Below are positions 33,113-45,219 of a stretch of DNA of 64,000 nucleotides, piece by piece. Location of the stretch: assembly GCA_947359465.1 (NCBI GenBank), contig OX375876.1:118973444-119037443 (forward strand). The letters are read 5' to 3'. How positions within the stretch are numbered: the stretch's first letter is position 1; each line of letters begins with the position of its first letter. The notes under the pieces were generated by a model that was not told where the DNA came from, did no database searches, and saw nothing but the letters and a program-made list of their open reading frames with translations. Made by a program: the position numbers and the translations under genes. The DNA comes from Metellina segmentata. Lineage: Eukaryota > Arthropoda > Arachnida > Araneae > Tetragnathidae.

Positions 33113-34117
33113 TTACAAAACGTCTGTTGCAACCCTGGTAGTTGTTTCAGGTGTTGTGAATTCCATCGCTAATTTAACTATTCCTTGTAGATCATCCATT
33201 GCAGTGCAAGCTAATTATGGCAACCACCATCTCGAGTTTCAAAATTAGCTTTATTCAAGTGCACATGTTCACAATCCAGGGTTCCTACTCTATTTCAAAA
33301 ATAAAATTCCCCGACTTTTCCAGACAATTTTTTTTTACAAAATTCCAGGTTATACTTAAGCAATTCCCGACATTTTTAAGGTGAAAAACCAAGAAATAAT
33401 TTAGCCATTCAATAGCCAATAATAAAAACCATACACTAAAAATTCACATACAGTGCACAAGCAATTAGTAATCTGCCAGTAATTTTGCATTAAAATAACC
33501 TATTTAAATAATACAACATATTTGACTTAAATTAATTTTGGATTTAATGTCCATCACAAGCATCAAATTCTTCAATCTAGACCAGTGGACGAAACAAAAT
33601 TATTTACCTGTTTCTAAAATCGGTAGAAAAATTCAATTCATAAAATAAAGTGATACGAAACTGTATAGGAATCATATTAACAACTTTTCTCCAAAGAATC
33701 TGAGAAGTAATGATCAATCATTTTCCAGATCATTGAGGTAATTCCCCCCCCCCCGACTATTCCCCGATTTTTTGAACAAAATTAAATTTTCTCACAATTC
33801 CAGGTTTTTCCTAACTTGTGGGAACTAGGGATGCGACATCGATGTTTATACTTGTCGATGTTTTATTTTTAAATGAAGAAAGTACCATTATAAAAATAAC
33901 CAAGTAGCATAATTTTCATAATCAGTAAATTGAACATACTTTTAGATCAAAGTGGCCAAGGGTGAAAGGTCTGAAAAGTAGAGTCGTTTTATACAAACAT
34001 TGTTGCATTTACCATCGATTTATTGGTGCCAATGTTAACATCGATGTTTTCTTTTTGAATAAAAAAAGCATCATAGTAACAATTAAAAAAAATAACCGTG
34101 CAACTGTATTTGTCAGC

Positions 34118-34231
34118 GATGGCGACATCAGTCCCATCAGAAAGAGTTTTTTCCCCAACTGATGAAAAAAGGAGTCGGCTTAAGGTGGAGAAAGTTAAAC
34201 TTTCTTTACAAACTGTAAATAACAAATATTA
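34118..34231 (+). pseudogene. hAT transposase dimerisation-domain fragment
   Basis: Reads ATSVPSERVFSPTDEKRSRL then VEKVKLSLQTVNNKY and stop, the typical hAT C-terminal motif with SER and F. The rest of the transposase is absent. Confidence 0.75.
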
Positions 34232-34362
34232 AAGCCAAAAAAATCATAGGCCCCAATATTTTTTATTTACAGTAAATAAAAAATAATTTTGTCGTGTTTC
34301 CCCCATAAGTTGATAGACAATTAATAACTAGAGCTCGGATTTTGCATATTTTCTCTTTAGTT

Positions 34363-34428
34363 ACCGTCGTCAATAGCCCGTTGTGTTGCTCTAGTACGAC
34401 GTTAACTAAAATTACCATTACCATTACC
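34363..34428 (+). repeat. SINE 3' end fragment
   Basis: ACCGTCGTCAATAGCCCG through GACGTTAACTAAAATTACC to ATTACC repeats. Only the last 66 bases of the SINE. Confidence 0.75.
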
Positions 34429-34546
34429 TAATGTTGATAGGAATCCGTACTGAGTGTTTTTTAGCAATTTGCAACAAAAAAAAAAAATTATTTTGCATGT
34501 TTTTGCATATTTGGGACCATTTTGCATATTAGAGTTTTTTTGTATG

Positions 34547-34875
34547 GTAATGGTAATTTTAGTTAACGTCGTACTAGAGCTACACAACGGGCTATTGACG
34601 ACGGTCCGGGATCAGTCCCTTAAGGGAAAGATCCGAGGACAACACCTCGTAATTTTGAACCACGGTCAGATGACGAGGCAACACCTGAGCTGGCACCCCA
34701 CTCTCCAAACTTCCACACCAACCCAACGGGAGGACTTTCGACCACGACAGATTTAAGGTGCACCAGCCGCCTCTACACCATACGCTTACAAACATCCATG
34801 CCCGGACCCGGATTCGAACCAGGAACCTTTCGATCTAGAGGCTAACACCTTAACCACTATACCGGTTGGTCGGCT
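34547..34875 (-). repeat. SINE, full length with 12-bp target duplication
   Basis: On the - strand from GCCGACCAACCGGTATAGTG to the ATTACCATTACC tail. TTTTTTTGTATG at 34535-34546 and 34876-34887. Nearly identical to 22357-22682. Confidence 0.9.
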
Positions 34876-35023
34876 TTTTTTTGTATGTTTTGTGCATATT
34901 TGGAAATTTTTCTCTATTTTTAAACATTTTTGCAACAAATTTTTTTTTAAAGAACTACTTAGCGCGATAAGAAGAAAGGTGTCCAGAAGCAATCAAATTA
35001 AAATCAACTTTGACTCATAAACA

Positions 35024-35041
35024 CACACACACACACACACA
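35024..35041. repeat. (CA)n microsatellite
   Basis: About ten uninterrupted CA units inside the hAT at 34329-35607. Confidence 0.7.
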
Positions 35042-35100
35042 AAAAGTGGAAAACGTGCAATAAGGTAAAAATATTCAATAGCCTTTCATCGCGTCAAAGT

Positions 35101-35367
35101 TTGAGTCAGTGTCAAAATCTTCGAAGAACGAGATGTACCAAGATCAAGGCAATGCTGAAATACAATATTGCTATTTATAAGTTGGTGAAGGAACATTTTA
35201 TTGCCTTCTTGAAGTATACAGGTAGAGAAATTCCACATGAATCGACACCCAGAAAGAACTACATTACGCCAGTGTACGAGAAGGTGATGCAAAGAATACA
35301 AAATGAGATAGGCGATTCCCCCATCTGGATGTCGATGAAACGACTGACCTCTGCTGGCGATACCTAA
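35101..35367 (+). pseudogene. hAT transposase N-terminal fragment
   Basis: Encodes ESTPRKNYITPVYEKVMQRI then IGDSPIWMS. A one-base shift continues as VDETTDLC, the region around a catalytic Asp in this hAT lineage. The rest is lost. Confidence 0.7.
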
Positions 35368-35994
35368 TTTATGTTAAGAGTTGGAAAAACAAATCGCCCA
35401 TACAGTGGGTTAAGCGATTAATAAATAAAATTGTGCATCAATTGAATGAAAGTGTGGCTCATTTTCACTTTATTCTCCTGACTACCCTTTTTGTACGAAT
35501 AAAAATTTTATTTTTGCAATTTCGCATAATTTGGGGTTTTAGTGCATATTTTAAGATTTTGTAATGCATATTTCAGGTCACATTTTTGCATATCGATCCG
35601 AGCTCTAATAATAACTAACAATAATTATTGTACTGTACCTACCTAATAATGCTTATAGTTAGTACCCATGTCGAATTGTTGTAAATATTTTCTTTTATAT
35701 TATTCAATTAGAAAAATGAAAGATTTGTTAACTGTTCGTAATAATTTTTTTGACTTTGTTTTGACAGTTTAAAAAAAAAAAGTCTTGGTCATAAATTAAT
35801 AAACACGGCAAATAAATTAATTCCTCCCCCCCGCAAACATTGATGCTTGAAGTTGCTAAACCAGTTTATGTAATGGGGGAGGGGAAAGTTTAAATACACC
35901 AATTTTTTAAAACATCGATGGTTTTGGGGCGAAGTATTCTCAACATCGATGTTTTAATTTTGAACATCGATGTTGCATTTGTAATGGGAACTCT

Positions 35995-37158
35995 GTGATC
36001 ATTTCTGCCAGTAACCAACACAGCAGAGGGTGCGAACTTAGGCTATAATTGTGTGCAAAGGTAGTTCACTGCTATTATATTGCAAGATACTTTTTGTAAT
36101 GGTGGCTAAAGTTCAATGTTAGATTGAAACACATTCTAAAATTTTCGATGCGATCAGTACCCTCCTTTTGCTTTACCATACTTGTTACCTCTACAACATG
36201 AAGCTTCTATTGTTAGTCAAGTAACAACTGATGCTTCAAGCCCCTGTTCAAGATGTTATTAAATACCTAAAACAATCCCACGTAATAAAGCATCATTTAG
36301 GTATTATTGCCTTTCATTTTTCAATTAAACTGAAAAAATTAAAAATGCATAAAACAATTTAGACACATGAGCAAACTCTCATAACAGGAGGTTAAATTTA
36401 TAGTTGTGAGCAAAAGTTATCATGCAATGGAAAAACTATGCTCTTATTTACGTGAAATGTGATTGAATGGATCGTGGGCATAGAATACTAGCATTAAAAA
36501 CAGCAATGTTTTTGTTTCATTTAATAAAAAACAAAATAGTTTACATCTGAATAGGTATGAATTATGAAAATTATATCACATGTGATAAGAAAGTATGATG
36601 CAGCAACACCAGACTCATAAATAACTCACATACATAACATCCACAAGTACAGAAACCTATTGTGCTAAGTAGCAACAGATCGTTTTGAGAACCATGATTT
36701 CAAATGCCAAAGGAGGAAACGAAAAAAAATCAGTGAATATACAACATAAAATGGCAGCTTCATAAGTATCACTGCAAAGAAAGGAAAATATGTTCCTGAA
36801 CTGATCTACAGTATGACATAATCTGTACATGAAATATATACTACCAAATACTTTTGATATTAAAAATACTAAAACCTAATGGCCCACTTTCCCCCACAGA
36901 ATGACCCAAATGCATACAAAAATCAGCACAGCTGTATCATCCGAAGAATTCATATTGCAGTGATAAAACTAACGAAATAAAAACGTAACAATGAACGAAG
37001 CATAGTTCATCTCTAGTCGGTAAAATTTTTCGCATGAAGTATAAAATTTAGAAATAAAATATTGCAAGATATGATTTTTATACATATAAATTATCTACAA
37101 TTTTTAAATGCCCTCTACAATGAATTATGAGAAATTTACATTGATCCATTTTCCAAAT
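35995..37158. other. Intergenic and RSF1 3' untranslated region
   Basis: No repeat recognised. A possible RSF1 polyadenylation signal is the variant ATTAAA on the - strand at 36520-36525. It is weak, and the real 3' end is unproven. Confidence 0.4.
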
Positions 37159-38905
37159 TCATTCTTGCGTGATGTACGAAACTATGTCGGTGACCTCAGT
37201 GAGTTCGTCCTCCTCGTTCTCGGGATTCCTCGCCCGGAGCAAAGTGTCGATCATGAAACCCCCGTTCGGCTGGGGCACCGGAGTCGCGACGTACGGGTTG
37301 GTGACGAAAGGAGGGATCGGTTCCGACGGTACATAGTTGGGCTGGTACGCCGGCCTGGGGACGCGCTCCTCGGGTGGATAGTACTGATGATTTTGATAGT
37401 AATCCGGTGACCTCGGAGGTGCATAGTTGTCTGGGTACTGAGAGTAGAGCCTGGGAGGGGTGCCTGGGTCACGCTGGATATGCGGCGGAGGTGATCGCGG
37501 GGGGTAGGTGCCGGGCGAAGAAGAGCAAGGATAAGGTTCTGGAGGGAACCTTATCTCTCCCCCCTGGTAGCTGTCTGTCACTGAGGACCTCGGCAGGGCC
37601 TCCGGTTCCGAGGCGGGATTGCCGTAGAAATGCTGTTTCTTCTTCCTACTTTCGGAATAGGAATCTAATGATATAAAACCTTTCGGGCTGCTAGTTTGTG
37701 AGTACGAGTCCAGTGGAGTGAGTTTAGAAGGGCTGGAATTATTCGAGTACGTCTCGACCAGAGACGGTTTCAGGGGACTGGGGCGAGAGCTGTAGTCCTG
37801 GAAAGGGGCCAGGGGGGAATATGTGGGAGGGAAGCATTTCTCTTCGGGGGCAGTGTAGGAGAATCCTGCCAGCTCCTTCACCGGAGTGTACTCGGCTTCT
37901 CGTTCGAAGCCCATGGCTTTGCTGGGAGTGGGAGTAGGCACACTGGTAGGAATCCGTTCCAACGGCACTTCGTCGTCGCTCTCCCCGTCGTCGTCGATAT
38001 TGCTGAATGGTTGGATGATGGTGCTCTTGAAGGGCCTGCGATCCACGGCGTGCAGGTTGATTGGGGGGCGTGCTACGGAGGTGGAGAGGCCGTGAGGCTT
38101 GGGAGCAGCCTGGGGCATAGTTTTAGTGAATGGGAGGACCTTGGCAGCCCTCGGAACAACACTTTCTTTCTCCTTTGCAACTTCTTTGTCGCTTTCTTCG
38201 TCGGGATTCGTACCGTGACCGCTCTTTGGTGATTTATCGTAAGGAATTACACAAGGCACCATTTTAGTAGCATCCTTTTTGACTGTCCTGATCGGAGCGG
38301 GAGCTTTGTCTCGGACTGGCACCGGGACCGCCTTGCTTTTGGCTGGCTCCGGAGGAACGATACTCGGTTTAACTTCGGTTTTCGCCATGGGCTTTGGAGG
38401 TTCCACCACTTTGGGCAGTTCGGCCTTCACAGGTTCTTTTTCGCGAACAGCAGGTTTCTCCACTGGTTTTGGGGCAGGCTTGGTTTCCTCCTCGGATTCT
38501 TCTTCTTCGTCTTCATCCTCCTCTTCCTCTTCGGAACTTTCCTCCTCCTCTTCATCTTCATCACCCTCTTCTTCCTCCTCACTCTCCTCTTCATCAGAGA
38601 CTGCCTTGGGAGGTTGCTTTTTGGGTACGGGCTCTTGCGAGGATTCATTTTCTTCTTCTTCTTCACTACTTAAGACCTTCTTGTTTATGTTGATTTTGAT
38701 TCGACTTCCATCGGAGCTTTTCTTGATCTTCCACTCGTCCTCCGATTGCTGACTGCTATTGCCGCTGAAGCTCATGCTCCTTTCCGATTCTTCGGAGGTA
38801 TCCGAGCTGGCCCACTTGCGAACCCTGGACTTTCTCTTGGGTTTTTTCTTCTTGAAGGATGCTTCGCTGTCCTCGGACGAACTCTCCTTCTTTCTTTTTT
38901 TGGAG
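37159..38905 (-). CDS. RSF1: RSF1 terminal coding exon, 1747 nt
   Basis: A TTTCAG acceptor, a Ser/Lys start (SKKRKKESSSEDSEASF), a long Asp/Glu run, Pro/Val-rich then Pro/Tyr/Ser-rich disordered sequence, and the conserved end EEDELTEVTDIVSYITQE and stop. Antisense open frames in this exon are compositional shadows. Confidence 0.92.
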
Positions 38906-41900
38906 CTGAAACAAACCACAGAATAAATTAGTACTTAAAACCAGTTGCCTGATTCCAATGAACTGCATTTTCCATTTGAAGAAAAAACATTTTGTACATG
39001 GTTTCCACACTATAACAAAAAAAATATTACCTCTTTCAAGAACTTTGAAAATTTTTACAAGGGCACATTCATTTTTAAGAATTTGTATAAAATTGTCACA
39101 TGAAAGCCTAGGAAATTTAAGATTTTAATTTAAAGACAGTGCAACCACTAGTTATATTGCTACATTCAGTTATATATCTCTCTACTAGTTCCCAGATCGT
39201 TTTGCAAACAGCTAATATAGTCCCTTAGAATTGGGAATTTAAAGGTAACTTCTTTGAAGCAGTTGTCCTAAATTGAATGGGTATAAAAGAGTATGTATTA
39301 GGACTTTATAGGGTCTTGAGTTAGAAAAATAAAACTAAAATACTTTAAACACTTTCAATGGTTGTGGGAACCTTAAAAATTAGCACATAATAAAAATACA
39401 GTAGAACCTTGATTAACCTGTTTGCCAAATGTCCTTGTTATCCAAGGTGATACCTAGATTCTATAAAGCACGGTAAAAAACATTGGAAAATATGAAAACG
39501 AAATAAACACTTCAATAACATGTTATAATGAACCCAGGATACAACAATCCCTTGGTTATAACAAACTTTTCAAATGGTCCCAATCAGACTCCTACTTATG
39601 ACTTTGTGTGAGTGCGACTCTAAAGAGTGTCAGCACCACAGCCAGTAGTCTATTGTACTGAAATCCCCTACTGATCTATTAGACTGATTGCCGAAATAAA
39701 TTTCAGCATGTCCTCGATTGGAATGTTTGACAGTTCTCAGGGTTCGATACAATGGTATAATTTTGTTGTTGTTGAAAAAGTCTGAAATTAATTTTGTCTT
39801 TTTCTTCTCAAGAGAAGAAAGTGCCTTTTCTTTAAGTCTCTCTTTGCTTACCAGTATCATCTGAGACTTTTGCCGCCCCTATAATCATTGCCTGAGCAAG
39901 TGCTACTTCCTTAAAATCTTTATTTATTGCCTACTTAAGTCTATCATTGGCTTGCTTTAACAATTTTTAAGCACTGTCCAACGCCTCATCCTCTTCCTTA
40001 CGCTTTTCTTTGCAAGCTGCTTTAAATTTTTTTTTCTCTGCTTCCAGTCGTTCTTTTTCTTTTCTTTCCTTCTCTAATTTTTTGTGTGCCTTCCATTTTA
40101 TATCTTCTAGCCTATTGTAAGCTTTATATGCAACCCTTCCCACATCCATTAGCTTTGATGTGATCAGCACCAAATACGGTTGATTGTCAAAATTTGCCAA
40201 GCCACTTTTCACGGTCATCAATGCATTGAGTGTGTGTTCTGACATTGATGTTCTGTCTCTTGTCAAAGCTCTTCCTGAGGCTGAGAAGCCATGTTCAATG
40301 TCAGCACTACCATGAGAAGGAGACAGAGCAGCCTTCATTAGCTTTGACACAACTGGATATTTAGGATCCAAACTAATGTCTCACAGACTAAAGAACTGGT
40401 TCCTGTAAACATCGATAGGCTTTATTCTAGAGGTTGCAAATCTTGTTACATAAAATATCTGCTGTTACAGATCCTATATAAAATGTCTCGAAGTGCTCAC
40501 AAACGATTTTACCTTGTCGATCTGACCAATATCTCATACTAGTTAATAATTCACTCTTTCACACCAAGTTTCATAATTTTCAAAGACTTTCAAGGTCTCT
40601 GAGTTCGAAAAAAAAAATTCAAGGACTTTTCAAAGACCCTGGGAACCCTGCCTCAGATCATCATTATTGGGGGAAAATGCCTAAAGAAATTGCTGGCAAA
40701 ATTTTAAAAATCTTTTTTTTTGTGCCTTTTTTTCATGAAAAAAAACTACACGAGCACAAAAAAATTCCAGTGTTTCAAATTTAATTGACATTTGACCTTT
40801 TTTTAGAGAAAAAATCAATTATTTTAATTGAGCACTAGAAATTGTTTTTGTTCAAGTTGAATTTAGGAACTTAAACACCTGAAAAAGTGCCAGAATGTCA
40901 CAAAAGTGACAAAAGAACAAAGAGCGACATATAATAAGCCTGTAATAAAGTCTGGGGTGTAATATATCAGCAAGTTTTTGTGCTAGTACTGCTTAGAATG
41001 TCAGATATTAGTACAACTTACATCTTTTGTTTGGGCTGCTCAGTCCATTCATCATCTGACGACAATTCTCGGTAACTGATATTCTTTTGAGCTGCTCGTC
41101 TAGTGACCGGCCTATAAGTATCACTGTCGTTCTCATCCCATTCTTCATCTACAAATACATTTTCACGTAAGTCACGGTCAAAAGTAATTTAACTTCACAT
41201 AAGATACACAACCAACTAACATAATATTGTTAACTAGGGGGCTAACGCCCCCTGCTCGCTAACCCCCGGAACTGCAAGCAGTTCCCTCCGGATAGCTTCG
41301 CGATCCGAGCTCGCTTCGCTCGCCTATCGGACACTACAATTCTTTAGTCTAGCTTGAAATGGGGCCTATTTAGTCTACATAGACCTGATTATGTATTGAT
41401 GAACGATACAGCTAAGGTTCTGAGCAGCGAGAAAGGGGATCTCTTGGGACTACTATGTACTAAATTCACTTTGAGGTCACTTATGCGTAAGTATTTACAC
41501 TGACAAATAGATTTATGGGATATGATATGACTATGTATTTACAATAATAACAAATTCTGGGGTATATGATATTTCAGTATTTACACGATGCAAAACAGTT
41601 TATCCGAAGACCCTTTTTAAGTATTGCTGAACGATACAGCTGCGGTTCTGAGAGAGCAGCGAGAAAGGGGATCTCTTGGGACTACTATGTTCTAAATTCA
41701 CTTTTAGGAACAGTGCGGGTGATTATTTACACTGACAAATAGATTTCTGAAATATATGAATGAATTAATTTACTATGATAACAAATTCTGGGTATATTCA
41801 TTCACATAAAACCTCCCTGTACACACAGTTGTGTATTTGAGAACTCGCAGACACAACAGTAACCGATTCAAAAGATCAAATAGATTTCTGGGATATGATA

Positions 41901-44900
41901 TTTGAGTATTTACACGGTGCAAAACAGTTTATCTGAAGACCCTTTTTATGTATTGCTGAACGATACAGGTGAGGTTCTGAGAGAACAGCGAGAAAGGGAA
42001 TCTCTTGAAACTTTTAGGAACAGTGCAAATCTGCAGTATTTCTAGCGGTAATTCTCTGAATTCGTTCGTCAAAAGATTCTTCACAAATTATATTGAATTT
42101 GACGCAAAGAGCTCATTTTCTATCAAAAACCTCACACAATTACCGGGAAGATTAATCAAGCGTCAACGCAATGCGCTTCCAGTTGGTGAAATGAGGGATA
42201 GCAATATTTACATTCGTGAAGGACAAACCCGTTGCCACAACCGGGAGAGAAATACAGGCCAATTTTGCGCCACGCATAAGCGTATTATATATATAGATTG
42301 AAGCAGAGTATCCATTCATTCACATAAAAACTTTTCTAGGATAGTTCTAGAAACTCAGATAAATTCTAAGTAACCTCATTTGTTAACAATTTGACACTGA
42401 TTTTCAAGACATTAAATAAATAATTAATTTCTAAAAGAATAATATCAGAATTTTTTTTTTTCAAATTACTACGCATAACATAAAAGAACAAACATACCAA
42501 CATCAGCAGTTTAGGTTAAAAAATAAAGAATCAAAAGAAATTTTGCCAGTCTGGACTTTATCAAATGGTTCCCACAACCCCAGGAGCAGAAAAGACTCTG
42601 ATGTCGATTCGACAACAGAGTCTGTTTATTTTGTTCTCCTTTCCACACTTGTGAATTGAAAATTTGTGGTGACTTTTAATCATTTTCCTAGTGAATACAC
42701 TATAGAACTTTAGTTTGTCTAGATTCATTTAAAAAAATTTTACAGCTAAATTTACCTAGAACGTTTTCTATTGTCCTTTAGACACCAAGGGAATTTATCA
42801 TTCTAAATAACTTCCGCTCAACTTAATACAAGATCATTGAGTAGCAAACATTATTAGCTAACCAAACAAATTCTTATGGCACATCTGTTTGACTTTGAAA
42901 AAAATGTTTACATGTTCATAGCAGAAACGAATAAATTATACTAGTGTGATTGGGTCTAAGTGTTTCGGCGTTAACATTTGTTTACCTGCTTTTAAAATAA
43001 ACAGATTCGATTTTCAAACTTTGTGGACATGTAGTGCAGACAAAAAAAAAACTCAGATGACTCGTTGGAAAGGTTAAAATCCCGAATAAATTACTTGTAA
43101 TTTGTTGTGAGAACTAGCTGAAAATTAATTGGATGGTGGGGAGTTCTCTTGTTCGAATTTCAATTCCCCCAATTTACATGGTAGTGAGTGCGAAGAATCT
43201 GAAGGAAGTGCAGATGAAACCGATAATATCCTAACTAATCCGGATATATATGCCACTAGGGACGGCACAGAATGGATACCGCATAATGGCAATGTCACAG
43301 GCAGATTTGCTGCTAAAATTGTTTTACGTCAAAGTAGTTGTCCGACTAAAAGTGCGAAACAAAACGTCAATGAATACTTCATTTGTTCATGGTTACTTTC
43401 CATCGACAGTTACATATTCAAACGCATAATAAAATACACAAATGTTGAAACTAGATGAATTTTGAGCGATATCAGCTGGTCTGTATCCACTGATGAACAA
43501 TATGCTTTTCATGCGATATTCTATGCTTGCGGAGTAAGTGGTGTCAAGAACATTGAACTGCAGTCACTAAGGTCCGACTCTTGGAGCCTAATGGGTCGAA
43601 ATAGATTTAGAGAAATCCTTTGATTTTTAAGATTTGATTTAAAATCCACATGTTCTCAGAGAATTTGAGCCAACAATTTGGCTGTGATTTTATTTTTTTA
43701 TATCTATATTGTTTTTGGTATATTAGGGTCATATTCTATGTAAATTTCATGAAATAATCATAAAAGTTAACTCAACTGAATATTCGTATTGGTAATATTT
43801 AATTATTGCAATTATTTTATGCGATTTATTTACCGAGTCGAAATGACACCAGCGGACGTTTAAGGGTATTTGCAATGGCGGACGTTCTAGTGTTAATTCT
43901 TAAAAGTAGTAGCACACAAAGCCCCCTCTGAAACACTATTTTAGTTACTCAGATACAAAATGAATAAGCCAAAACACAAAAAATCAAGTATAAATAGATG
44001 TTGAAAAGCTCACCAAGAAATTTCAATGAAAAAAAGATGTGTGTATATTCTCTATGCAAGTCTACACCGTTTGACCAATCCACGCCAAATTTGGCACACT
44101 TATACTTTACAACACTGCGGAAAACATAAGCTATTTTTTCCCGGTCTTCAGACCAATCTGTAGCCATGAAAATTGGCACATAGGTAGTCCTAAAAGTGCC
44201 CCTCAAAGCCCAAATTTTAAAATCTTAAGTTTGTTTCCTGCAATTTATGGACACGGACAAGGAAACGTTCTACAGGGTTTGTGTATTTGAGTTAACACAG
44301 GGAAATGTTGCAAACATATTTTAGCTGTCGCGGTCATATTTTAAACCCAGGCAACACTGGTTTATTCAGCTATTTAAATTATAAAAAAAAATTATCAATA
44401 GGTTTCAAGATTAGGATGCTTTTTTCATGGTTGCCACGGGTTGGTGCCTAAATTTTTAAATTGGCATCCCTTGGAAAATTTTCTCTGAAGAAAAATATGA
44501 AAACCTTAACGGTTGTTATTAGTTTTTTTTTTAATTGGCTTTTTCATTAACTTTTGGTAAATTTTGAAATAGTGGCAAATTATGAAAGTATCTTGAGATA
44601 ATTTTGCTTGGAAAGACATCCCTAGTCAATAAGGTTTTAAAATAGTAGCCTGTGGTAGCCCTAAATAGTGCAAGTGCATGGCTTTTGGTTACTTTCATTG
44701 CGTGGCAGGTAACCTGTATTCAAAAATAAGTCAACTTTACCTGAACTTCCTCTCCTTTTTCCTCGCTTGGGTTTCTTCTTACCCTTGCCTTTTGTCTTGA
44801 CAATCCTCCATTCTCCAGAAGCTGCACTCTCCCCATCACTTTCATTACTTGAAGGAAGAGCGTTTTGCTCCGAGTCCGAACTGTAAAAATAATATCACAT

Positions 44901-45180
44901 CATTGCTAATATAGAAATGCTTATATTAAGTCGAAACATCTGCGCACTGAAATTCCACTTATAAGAACATATACATAGAGAATATTCCAGTAAAATGATT
45001 GTTGTGAACACCAAGTTTTGAATTTAAATACAGAAGCATTTTTATTGACACATATTCCGAGAAACAAAGTACATACAAGTCCCAAATAGATAATTAAACT
45101 AATTCTATTGTAATAAAGTGCATCAACTAGCATTTATGAATAAAAAGAGAAACAGAAAATCTTGTTGTAAACAGTGAATT

Positions 45181-45219
<39 letters not shown>

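Larger units (their letters stand above)
34329..35607 (+). mobile_element. hAT element nested in the previous one
   Basis: Ends TAGAGCTCGGAT (left) and inverted TTAGAGCTCGGAT at 35595-35607. Flanks TTAATAAC (34321-34328) and ATAATAAC (35608-35615). Repeated TTTTGCATAT words near both ends. It contains a SINE fragment, a full SINE and an N-terminal transposase relic. Confidence 0.8.
33826..35982 (+). mobile_element. hAT element with ACATCGATGTT ends, 8-bp duplication
   Basis: Left TAGGGATGCGACATCGATG, right (inverted) TACAAATGCAACATCGATG. Flanks GTGGGAAC (33818-33825) and ATGGGAAC (35983-35990) match at seven of eight. Several ACATCGATGTT copies lie near both ends. Subtracting the nested hAT leaves about 0.87 kb. 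Confidence 0.75.
33277..35994. mobile_element. Outermost hAT-like element of a nested stack
   Basis: Left end CAGGGTTCCTAC at 33277. The matching end, inverted CAGAGTTCCCACAAG, is found only if the element at 33826-35982 and one flank are removed (the piece before 33826 joined to TCTG at 35991-35994). Outer target duplications are not clear, so this level is the least certain. Confidence 0.45.

Noticed and set aside
38279..38752. 157-codon + strand frame rich in Ser
   Set aside because: Antisense shadow of the Glu/Asp-rich RSF1 terminal exon; its composition explains the lack of stops.
43949..44206. 85-codon - strand frame
   Set aside because: Lies in a dispersed non-coding repeat and has no motif.
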